A DNA stretch of 14,081 nucleotides, taken from NCBI GenBank assembly GCA_035532215.1, contig DATKRK010000026.1:1-14081 (forward strand), read 5' to 3'. Shown here piece by piece: positions 1 through 6,509 of this stretch; positions within the stretch are counted from its first letter, which is position 1; each line of letters starts with the position of its first letter. Position numbers and translations under genes: made by a program. The notes under the pieces were generated by a model. It had not been told where the DNA came from, searched no databases, and saw only the letters and a list, made by a program, of their open reading frames with translations. This DNA is from JAICIG01 sp035532215 (GTDB lineage Bacteria > Planctomycetota > Planctomycetia > Pirellulales > JAICIG01).

Positions 1-202
1 CGATCGGGGGCGGAGGGTTGAAATGGTTCGCGGATCCCAGGCATAAATGCCTGGGCTACGTAAAAAACAGCCGCGGCGCCGTCTTGCAGCCCCGGGCAGC
101 TTTAGAAGACCACTTGTGTAGTACAACTATCGAATGACGCACCTTCGGTGCTACGGCGGCCTTCGGCCTGATCCATCTTTCCACAAAGCAGGAAGATCTC
201 TT
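1..202. repeat. REP-like intergenic repeat, left copy (cut by window edge)
   Basis: This stretch repeats, in the same orientation, the sequence at 4766-5119. Positions 1-105 match 4766-4870 with 2 differences, 106-127 match 5005-5026 with 4, and 128-202 match 5045-5119 with 3. Two segments of the other copy are missing here: a 130-bp insertion after position 105 and an 18-bp hairpin after position 127. It contains short hairpins with TTC loops, GCACC/GGTGC at 139-151 and GGCC/GGCC at 158-168. The homology stops at 202, inside the secDF stop codon, so the repeat sits directly at the 3' end of secDF and its hairpins may serve as transcript ends. The window begins inside a palindrome that is complete in the other copy. 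I see no gene in it; short open frames here are low-complexity by-products of the repeat. Confidence 0.85.
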
Positions 203-3200
203 AAACCGGCTGTCCCGAAGGCTTCACGGCGCCTTTGTTCGCCTCGGGCTTGGACTGGTTCATCCAAATCAAAATCGGGGTGGCGATATAGACGGTGCTG
301 TAGGTGCCCGAGATCGTGCCGATGACCAAGGTGAACGCAAAGCCGTGAACCCCCTGGCCGCCGAACACGTACAAGATCAGCACCACGATGAAAACCGTCA
401 ACGAGGTGAGCAAGGTGCGGCTCAACGTCTGGTTGACGCACAAATTCACCAATTCCGGCGTAATCTCCTGGCTCTTGCCGCGAATCTCGCGGATGCGGTC
501 GAAGATCACGATCGTGTCGTTGATCGAGTAGCCGATGATCGTCAGGAAGGCGGCGATGATCGGCAAGTTGATCTTGAAGGGTTCGATCAACAGCGCGCTC
601 ATGAAGGGGAGTCGCGACAGCCAATAGCTCAGCGCTAATGCGCCCAAGGCCACCAACACGTCGTGTACCAACGCCAGCACGGACGACAAGCCGAAACTGA
701 CTTGCTGGAAGCGAATCCAGACGTACACGATGATCATCACCAGGCTGGCCAGCAAGGCGTAGGTCGCCTGCAACTGCGTATTGCCGGCCACGCTGGCGCC
801 GACCTTGTTCGAAGAGGGAAAGAACGGATCGGCGGCCAGCGTTTTTTGGATGCGTTCCAGCAGGGCCTTCGTCGCGTCGGCCGGGGCCGCGATTTTCAAC
901 GTCCATTGCTCGAAACCGCGCTTGCTGCCTGCTTCGTAGTTCGGATTATCGACTTCGAACACGACGTCGTCGCCCACCTCGGGGATGGCCGCGGCGGCCG
1001 CTTCGATTTTACGCGATAGCGCGTCGTGGCTGATGTCTTGCGTGAAGGTCAGTTCGACTTGCGACCCGCCGGCGTAAACATCCGCGGCGGCGGCAGGCTC
1101 TTCGGGCGACGTTTCGGCGTCCGCGGCGGCGGGCTCCTTGGCTGCCGGTTCGGCTTCGCTCGTCGATCCAGCTTTGGCCGTTTCGCTCGCGGGCTTGGCG
1201 GGCGAAGCATCGGCGTCCGAGGCAGGCGCCGACTTTCTCAACGGGTTCTCGTCGTCTTCGGCCAGCGCGAGCAACCAGGCATCCTTGTCGATCAGGCTCG
1301 CGCCTTCCTTCGCGTCGGCCGCCGGCTTTTCGGCGGGCGCCTCATTGGTCGGCGCTTTTCCGCCGCCCTTTTCGGCCTCACCCTCGGTCGGCGCTTCGCT
1401 TGCTTTCTGCTCGCCCCCGGCGATCGGCTTGATTTCGCCCATCGTGAGCTGGTTGTAAGCCAACTCGCCGCCAAAATGCTGCTTGAGTTCCGTCTCGACC
1501 CATTCGATGTTGCTCTGCGGGCCTTTTTCCGGCGGGTTCGTTTCGTCGATGTCCGATTTCGAAGTGATGATCAAAAACCGGCGATGCGGCTCTTCGTCGG
1601 TAATGCTCACTTCTTGCACGGTTACGTCGGGCAAATTGGCGACCTGCTCGCGAATCTCGCCGATGTTCATGGCCTTGCTGAACAATGTTTCAACCGACAC
1701 GCCGCCGGTGAAATCGATGTCCAGCAGTCCCTTGCCGCGCTCGACGACCCCTGCCAAACCGGCGGCGATCAACAGCAGAGAAAACACGATTGCGATCCGT
1801 CGTTTGCCGATGAAGTCGAAGCTGGGGTTCTCCAGGATTTTCAACATCCGCAGCTTGCTGATCCACCGCTGACGCTCGGCGATCTCGAAGATCAGCCGCG
1901 TGAAAGTGATCGCCGTGAACAGGTTCATCACGATGCCGAGAATCAACGTTACGGCGAAGCCTTTGACTTGGTCGGTGCCGATGGCATACAGCACGATCGC
2001 CGAGATCAAGGTGGTGACGTTGGCGTCGATAATCGTCGTAGTGGCCCGATCGAAGCCGTTGCGGATAGCCATCCGCAACGTCGCCCCGCGCGCGATTTCT
2101 TCGCGGATGCGTTCATAGATCAGCACGTTGGCGTCGACCGCCATGCCCACCGTCAACGCCAGGCCGGCCAGCCCCGAGAGCGTGAAGGCGGCGTTGAACA
2201 GGATCATGAAGGCCACGATCAAGAGCACGTTCAACAACAGCGCCAGGTTGGCCACGATCCCCGCGAAGCGATAGTAGACCAGCATGAACAGCACGACGGC
2301 GACCGTCGACACGACCATCGAATAGACGCCCTTGCGGATCGTGTCGGCCCCGAGCGAGGGACCGGTCAACATGCTGCTGGTGGGCTCTTTGCGCAGCGTG
2401 GTCGGCAAACTGCCGGCCGTCAGCACGGCCGCCAAGTCCTCCACCTCTTTGCTCGTGAAGCTGCCGGTGATCTCGCCTCGATCGTCGATGCGGCTGCGAA
2501 TCGCGGGGGCCGAATACAACTCGCCGTCGAGAATAATCGCCAGCAGCCGGTGCAGTTCGGGATTCGAATCGTCGGGCAAGTTCTTGCTGGTCAACTGGCC
2601 GAAACGGTTGGCCCCGCGCGTATTGAAGACGAAGTTGACGCAGGGCTTGCCCACCCGATCGACTCCGCCGGAAGCGCTGGTCAGATAGTCGCCGGTGACG
2701 TTGAAGCGGTCGGTCAGCACCAGCATTTCGAGTCCGTCGCCGCGTTTGTTCGGCCGGGTGACATAATAAGGGCTGCTGGCAAAATGCCCGATTTCCGCCG
2801 GGACCACGGGCACCCATTTGCCGACGATTCGTTTTTGACCGGCTTCCGCGTCGGAGGCGTTCGGCTCCTCCTCGTCCTCTTCCAGCGTCACCTCTCGCGT
2901 GTTGCGGAACTGAGGCTCTCGGGCCAGGTCGATGACCTCTTTGTCATCGCCGTAGCGGGTGTCGGCCACGATCCGAAATTCGAGTTGTCCGGTCTTGCTG
3001 ACGATCGTTTGAATGCGGTCCAATTCGTCCTGATCGGCTTCCGGAATGACGATTTCGATTTCCCGCTCGCCGTAGGGGCGCACGGTGACTTCCTTGATGC
3101 CGCCCGGGTTGACGCGTTTGCTGACCGCGCCGACCAGCTTGTCCATTTCGTTGAAGTTTTCCTGCGCCACTTCGTAGATCAGGATCACGCCGCCGCGCAA

Positions 3201-3689
3201 ATCGATGCCCAGCTTCGGCGGCCAGCCGGTCACGGTGGCCACCGAGGCGGCCAGCGTCGCAAACAGCACCACGCCGATCTTGGTCGCGTGATCGGGCATG
3301 CGCAAGGACTTGCTCAGATAGTGCGCCAAGACCGCCGGCACGACGAACACGGCGGCCACCAGGGCCAGGATCAGCAGCATGCGGCCGTTTTGCGATTTCG
3401 CCGCGCCGGCGCCGGCGGCTGGCGCCGCGCCCGAAGCCGCGGTTTCAGCAACTGGCGTTTCCCCTTCCGCCGGTTTGACAGCTCCCTCGTCGGCGGTCTT
3501 CTCCGCGTCCCGCGAAGGTGCCGGCGTCTCGTCGGCGGGCGTTTCTTTCGCCGCACTTTCGGACGTCGCGGAATCGGCCTGCGCTCTCGCGACCGATGGG
3601 GCCAGCGACGTGCAGGCGGCCAGCGCGATCGCCAAGCCGACGATTCCCATCATCCATGCCGGGCGCCGCCCGGTGTGTTCAGCCAACAT
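201..3689 (-). CDS. secDF: Fused protein translocase subunit SecD-SecF (SecDF)
   Basis: A 1162-residue fusion of SecD and SecF, the membrane proteins that help SecYEG pull exported proteins across the inner membrane using the proton gradient. An N-terminal hydrophobic segment (about 13-36) looks like a signal peptide and contains a lipobox-like LAAC ending at Cys26. An Ala/Glu/Pro-rich stretch (about 38-97) and two membrane segments (about 104-157) follow. The SecD half shows LGIDLRGG, a periplasmic P1-type domain, and the membrane motif GMAVDANVLIYERIREE with Asp519. The SecF half begins near NPSFDFIG and has IDFTGG, an acidic Ala/Pro-rich insert (about 753-872), then GYSINDTIVIFDRIRE with Asp1058. 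The ATG at 3689 has a GGGAGAG ribosome site 8 bases upstream. It lies 72 bp after yajC, probably in one transcript. SecDF fusions are usually shorter; the excess is the two low-complexity stretches. Confidence 0.97.
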   Translation of the reverse strand: MLAEHTGRRPAWMMGIVGLAIALAACTSLAPSVARAQADSATSESAAKETPADETPAPSRDAEKTADEGAVKPAEGETPVAETAASGAAPAAGAGAAKSQNGRMLLILALVAAVFVVPAVLAHYLSKSLRMPDHATKIGVVLFATLAASVATVTGWPPKLGIDLRGGVILIYEVAQENFNEMDKLVGAVSKRVNPGGIKEVTVRPYGEREIEIVIPEADQDELDRIQTIVSKTGQLEFRIVADTRYGDDKEVIDLAREPQFRNTREVTLEEDEEEPNASDAEAGQKRIVGKWVPVVPAEIGHFASSPYYVTRPNKRGDGLEMLVLTDRFNVTGDYLTSASGGVDRVGKPCVNFVFNTRGANRFGQLTSKNLPDDSNPELHRLLAIILDGELYSAPAIRSRIDDRGEITGSFTSKEVEDLAAVLTAGSLPTTLRKEPTSSMLTGPSLGADTIRKGVYSMVVSTVAVVLFMLVYYRFAGIVANLALLLNVLLIVAFMILFNAAFTLSGLAGLALTVGMAVDANVLIYERIREEIARGATLRMAIRNGFDRATTTIIDANVTTLISAIVLYAIGTDQVKGFAVTLILGIVMNLFTAITFTRLIFEIAERQRWISKLRMLKILENPSFDFIGKRRIAIVFSLLLIAAGLAGVVERGKGLLDIDFTGGVSVETLFSKAMNIGEIREQVANLPDVTVQEVSITDEEPHRRFLIITSKSDIDETNPPEKGPQSNIEWVETELKQHFGGELAYNQLTMGEIKPIAGGEQKASEAPTEGEAEKGGGKAPTNEAPAEKPAADAKEGASLIDKDAWLLALAEDDENPLRKSAPASDADASPAKPASETAKAGSTSEAEPAAKEPAAADAETSPEEPAAAADVYAGGSQVELTFTQDISHDALSRKIEAAAAAIPEVGDDVVFEVDNPNYEAGSKRGFEQWTLKIAAPADATKALLERIQKTLAADPFFPSSNKVGASVAGNTQLQATYALLASLVMIIVYVWIRFQQVSFGLSSVLALVHDVLVALGALALSYWLSRLPFMSALLIEPFKINLPIIAAFLTIIGYSINDTIVIFDRIREIRGKSQEITPELVNLCVNQTLSRTLLTSLTVFIVVLILYVFGGQGVHGFAFTLVIGTISGTYSTVYIATPILIWMNQSKPEANKGAVKPSGQPV

Positions 3690-3761
3690 GCCAATCTCTC
3701 CCTTGAGCGCCGCGAAGTCCGTCGGGCCGCGGCCGCTCGGTTCGAATCGCTTTGCCGATGT

Positions 3762-4175
3762 TCAGGTTTCCGCCTTCGAGCCTTTGCCGCCGTCGGCCGA
3801 GTCGTTCAGCACGCGTTGCACTGAGCTGAGCGTGATCCGCAACTTGGCGCCGGTCGCGTCGTCCACTCGAATAGTCACTTCGTCCGCATCGCTTTGAACA
3901 TTGGTCACCACGCCGTAAATTCCGCTGGTGGTGAGGATACGGTCGTTCTTTTTCAAATTCTGCCGCAGGGCGTTGCGGGCTTCCTGTTCGCGCCGCATGT
4001 TCGGTCGCTGGACGATGAAGATGTACAGCAGCATGATGACGCCAAACGCGATCAGCGGCAGCATCCCTACAGCGGAGCTGCCCGGCGGCTGATCCGCGGC
4101 GAGCAGCAACCAGGCGTTCGAAACGAGCGAAATCACGACGTCTTTCTCCATCATCACGCAAACGGCCGCAGCCAT
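3762..4175 (-). CDS. yajC: Preprotein translocase subunit YajC
   Basis: A 137-residue YajC, the small single-span inner-membrane partner of SecDF in the Sec holotranslocon. One transmembrane helix lies at about residues 38-55. It is followed by the family's basic RPNMRREQE stretch and the cytoplasmic core LKKNDRILTTSGIYGVV (about 74-90). The length is a little above the usual 85-115 because of a longer N-terminus. The first ATG is at 4175. In-frame ATGs at 4154 and 4151 would give a more typical N-terminus, and none of the three has a clear Shine-Dalgarno sequence, so the start is uncertain. secDF follows after 72 bp on the same strand, the order known from many bacteria. A promoter-like sequence at 4316-4344 and a leader hairpin at 4263-4291 lie upstream. 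Confidence 0.93.
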   Translation of the reverse strand: MAAAVCVMMEKDVVISLVSNAWLLLAADQPPGSSAVGMLPLIAFGVIMLLYIFIVQRPNMRREQEARNALRQNLKKNDRILTTSGIYGVVTNVQSDADEVTIRVDDATGAKLRITLSSVQRVLNDSADGGKGSKAET

Positions 4176-4262
4176 GCTGTCGGCCAGTACGATTCACCGC
4201 TAAACTGCCGCAGGCGCCCGCGGCGCAGGGGCCCTTGCGACTTCCCAAAGCACGAACAGAAA

Positions 4263-4291
4263 CGGCCCGACGGCGAACTCTCGTCGGGCCG
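4263..4291 (-). other. Strong hairpin in the yajC leader
   Basis: A perfect 10-bp inverted repeat (CGGCCCGACG / CGTCGGGCCG) with a 9-base loop. If transcription starts at the predicted promoter near 4316-4344, the hairpin lies in the 5' leader of yajC-secDF, about 90 bases before the start codon. No clear run of T follows it on either strand, so it is not a standard intrinsic terminator. A regulatory or RNA-stabilising role is possible but unproven. Confidence 0.5.
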
Positions 4292-4315
4292 CACTTCGCC
4301 CAGGTGTAGCCGCGT

Positions 4316-4344
4316 ATCATAAGATGAAGCGCCGCAACGAGCAA
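4316..4344 (-). promoter_or_regulatory. Candidate sigma70-type promoter for yajC-secDF
   Basis: On the minus strand, TTGCTC (4339-4344) and TATGAT (4316-4321) are separated by exactly 17 bp. Each is close to the sigma70 consensus. Transcription would start near 4309, giving a leader of about 134 bases before the yajC ATG at 4175. The repeat cluster between tgt and yajC makes a separate promoter plausible. This rests on pattern matching only. Confidence 0.45.
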
Positions 4345-4722
4345 GTGGAGCGGCGACGCCGGTAGTGGGCCATTTGAACTGGCGTCAAGAAAAACTTATC
4401 GCTTTGTCTGCCACCAGCTTTAGAGATCGTCCTGCTTTTTACGCGGCGTTTTCCGCAGTGAATTCCGACCCCGAAGGGGTCAGATTCGATAGCTCAGGGC
4501 GCAGCCCTGGGAATCCGAACGACGCAACATTGTTCACCCCAACGGGGTGAAACCGGCCGCGGCATCGACCAGCGATTGTAAACTGAGCAGAGTCCCCCAG
4601 GGCTGCGCCCTCGTTGTTCTACACATCTTTTCACTTGCACTTTCCCACCCGACTTCGGCCAGAACTTTTAAATAGCCCAGGCATTTATGCCTGGGATCCA
4701 TACAGCGCGCACACGTTTTCTG

Positions 4723-4771
4723 CGATCGGCGCCTCGCGGGCCGCCGCCGGCGGCCCGCGAGGCGCCGATCG
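4723..4771. repeat. Perfect 49-bp palindrome
   Basis: Two 24-bp arms, very G+C-rich, pair without a mismatch around the single base at 4747. The right-hand end of the same sequence is present at the very start of the window (position 1 corresponds to 4766), so the element exists in at least two copies, one of them cut by the window edge. It lies at the centre of a larger inverted arrangement of repeat modules. As RNA it would form an exceptionally stable hairpin on either strand. Confidence 0.9.
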
Positions 4772-5119
4772 GGGGCGGAAGGTTGAAATGGTTCGCGGAT
4801 CCCAGGCATAAATGCCTGGGCTACGTAAAAAACAGCCGCGGCGCCGTCTTGCATCCCCGGGCAGCTTTAGCCCGGATTATTCATCCGCCCACACCAACCC
4901 GAAGCGCAAGCGAGGCGGAGCAAAGCACTTACCTCGCTGGCGCCTCGGGTTAGTATGGAGCGCTTTGTCAAGTAATAGCCGGGCTGATGAATAATCCGGG
5001 TTAGAAGGTCGCTTGTGTAGAACAACGAGGGCTTCGCCCTGGGCTATCGAATGACGCACCTTCGGTGCTACGGCGGCCTTCGGCCTTATCCATCTTTCCA
5101 GAAAGCAGGACGATCTCTT
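4766..5119. repeat. REP-like intergenic repeat, right copy
   Basis: Direct repeat of 1-202. Relative to that copy it has two additions: the 130-bp element at 4871-5000 together with one extra TTAG (5001-5004), and an 18-bp hairpin at 5027-5044 (AGGGC/GCCCT around a TTC loop). It lies about 170 bp downstream of the tgt stop codon, just as the other copy lies downstream of secDF. Confidence 0.85.
4871..5000. mobile_element. 130-bp MITE-like element with 20-bp terminal inverted repeats
   Basis: The ends, 4871-4890 and 4981-5000, are inverted repeats matching at 19 of 20 bases, beginning CCCGGATTATTCATC. A second inverted pair lies inside (4896-4915 with 4932-4951, 18 of 20). TTAG occurs immediately on both sides (4867-4870 and 5001-5004), whereas the related sequence at 1-202 has one TTAG (102-105) and no insert. 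This is the pattern expected from insertion with a 4-bp target duplication. It has no coding capacity, so any movement would depend on a transposase made elsewhere. A TTAG duplication fits the YTAR target described for some IS5-type elements, but the parent family is not identified from this window. Confidence 0.75.
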
Positions 5120-5290
5120 TAGCTGGTGGCAAACGCGGATGGGGCCAAGCAATTCGCCGTTTTTCCTTGACATGCTCGCAAATGGTATCACTACCGGCGA
5201 TGCCGGCCGCCCCGCCTGTGGCGCCGGCATCTCGCCCGCTTGCCGCGACGCAGGGACCTCGGGGCCGCAAGGGCTGGAAATCAGACCCGC

Positions 5291-6493
5291 TCAAGCTTCT
5301 TGGTCAAAATCCGCGGCCTGGCCGCCCCACGCACGCATTTTGTCCTGCCGAAAGTCGTTAAAGCGGTTCTCGACGATCGCCGCTCGGGCCCCGGCCAGCA
5401 GCCGCTGGTAATAGGTCAGATTGTGGATCGAGAGCAGAATCGGGCCGAGCATCTCGCCCGCCATGAACAAATGCCGCAGGTAGCCCCGGCTGTGGCGGCA
5501 AGCCGCACAAGGGCAGCCTTCCTCCAACGGGCGCGGATCGCGCTCGTGCCGCCGGTTCCGCAGTCGCAAGTTCCCTCGATCCGTGAAGGCCAGTGCGTTG
5601 CGGCCGTTGCGGGTGGGCATCACGCAGTCGAACAGGTCGATGCCCTCGGCGATAGCGGCCAGCAGGTCCTGCGGCCGCCCGACCCCCATCAGGTAACGGG
5701 GTTTATTCCGCGGCAGGGCGGGCACGGTGAACTTGAGCACCCGATACATTTCCTCGGGCGTTTCGCCGACGCTCAGCCCGCCGACGGCATAGCCGGCGAA
5801 ATCGAGTTCCACCAGCCGCTCGGCGCACTCGATTCGCAAGCCCTCTTCGAGGCCGCCCTGCACGATGCCGAACTGCGCCTGGTCGGCTCGCCGGGCGGCT
5901 TCTCGGCAGCGCCGGGCCCAACGCACGGTGCGCTGCATGGCGTCGCGCAGGGCCTCGGGCGAATTCGGCAGCGCCACGACATGGTCGAGGACCATCGCCA
6001 CGTCGCTCCCGAGCGCTTCCTGAATGGAGATCGCCTGCTCGGGCGTGAGGTTCACCAACCGGCCGTCGATGTGCGAACGAAACGCGGCCCCCTCTTCGCT
6101 GATGCGCGTCATCTGCGCCAGGCTGAAGATCTGAAAACCGCCGCTGTCGGTCAGAATCGGCCCGTCCCAGCGCATGAACGCGTGCAGTCCGCCCAATTCC
6201 TCGACAATCCGCTCGCCCGGCCGCAAGGAAAGATGATAGGTGTTGCCGAGCACCATCTGGGCGGCGGTGGCCTGCAATTGGTCGGCGGTCAGCCCTTTGA
6301 CCGTGCCCTGCGTGCCGACCGGCATGAAGGCGGGCAGTTCCACGGCGCCGTGCGGCGTGGCGAACGTGCTGCGCCGCGCCCGGCAGCCGGCGTCCTCGTG
6401 CAGAAGGCAAAATTGAAACGCCGAACCGGGGTCCGCAGGGTCGGACGCGGCGGAATCGGACGTTGCGGAATCAGTCACTGCGAAATCAGTCAC
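5291..6493 (-). CDS. tgt: Queuine/preQ1 tRNA-guanine transglycosylase
   Basis: A 400-residue bacterial Tgt. It exchanges guanine 34 of tRNAs with GUN anticodons (Tyr, His, Asn, Asp) for preQ1 on the way to queuosine. Visible landmarks are TDSGGFQIFS with the general base Asp116, VQGG (211-214), GGLSVGE (238-244), the nucleophile Asp289 in DLFDCVMPTR, and the zinc site Cys327, Cys329, Cys332 and His357. No in-frame ATG precedes residue 57, which is inside the family core. The start is therefore a GTG, at 6493 or possibly 6478, without a clear Shine-Dalgarno sequence. The upstream TPR/alpha-CTD gene ends 7 bp before, suggesting coupled translation. The first 20 or so residues are a low-complexity Ser/Asp/Ala extension made by a 15-bp tandem repeat and are not part of the known fold. 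queA is not adjacent. Confidence 0.97.
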   Translation of the reverse strand: MTDFAVTDSATSDSAASDPADPGSAFQFCLLHEDAGCRARRSTFATPHGAVELPAFMPVGTQGTVKGLTADQLQATAAQMVLGNTYHLSLRPGERIVEELGGLHAFMRWDGPILTDSGGFQIFSLAQMTRISEEGAAFRSHIDGRLVNLTPEQAISIQEALGSDVAMVLDHVVALPNSPEALRDAMQRTVRWARRCREAARRADQAQFGIVQGGLEEGLRIECAERLVELDFAGYAVGGLSVGETPEEMYRVLKFTVPALPRNKPRYLMGVGRPQDLLAAIAEGIDLFDCVMPTRNGRNALAFTDRGNLRLRNRRHERDPRPLEEGCPCAACRHSRGYLRHLFMAGEMLGPILLSIHNLTYYQRLLAGARAAIVENRFNDFRQDKMRAWGGQAADFDQEA

Positions 6494-6509
6494 TGCGAAA
6501 TCAGTCGCC
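6435..6509. repeat. 15-bp tandem repeat, five units, across a gene junction
   Basis: Five consecutive 15-bp units (6435-6449, 6450-6464, 6465-6479, 6480-6494, 6495-6509). The two at 6480-6509 are nearly identical (GCGAAATCAGTC core) and similarity falls off toward 6435. The array covers the stop codon of the upstream gene and the GTG start of tgt. Read in the tgt frame it encodes the five-residue periodic N-terminal extension of that protein. Confidence 0.85.

Larger units (their letters stand above)
4345..5290. repeat. Gene-free repeat cluster between tgt and yajC
   Basis: About 950 bp without a convincing gene. From 4406 to 5134 it is a composite inverted-repeat structure. The outer arms are 4406-4439 and 5101-5134 (30 of 34 bases pair). 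Inner pairs are 4595-4624 with 5015-5044 (26 of 30) and 4673-4699 with 4797-4823 (27 of 27). A perfect palindrome is centred at 4747, and a 130-bp element is inserted at 4871-5000. Small stem-loops lie at 4467-4481 (GACCCC/GGGGTC), 4495-4509 (CAGGGC/GCCCTG), 4534-4550 (TCACCCC/GGGGTGA), 4599-4611 and 4676-4695 (CCCAGGCA/TGCCTGGG). In 5135-5290 I see nothing recognisable before the tgt stop codon. Short open frames here are repeat by-products with low-complexity translations. Confidence 0.85.

Noticed and set aside
1026..3824. 932-codon open frame on the plus strand opposite secDF
   Set aside because: It is antisense to a clear secDF. Its translation is Arg/Gly/His/Asp/Gln-rich without family motifs, as expected from a high-G+C codon shadow.
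4263..4291. Intrinsic terminator
   Set aside because: The stem is strong, but no T tract follows on either strand and no gene ends close by; leader position fits better.
4406..5134. CRISPR array
   Set aside because: The repeats differ in sequence and spacing, are arranged as inverted pairs, and have no regular spacers; no cas gene is present.
5168..5190. TTGACA on the plus strand as a promoter
   Set aside because: The only -10-like sequence (TATCAC) is 13 bp away, too close, and the direction would be antisense to tgt.
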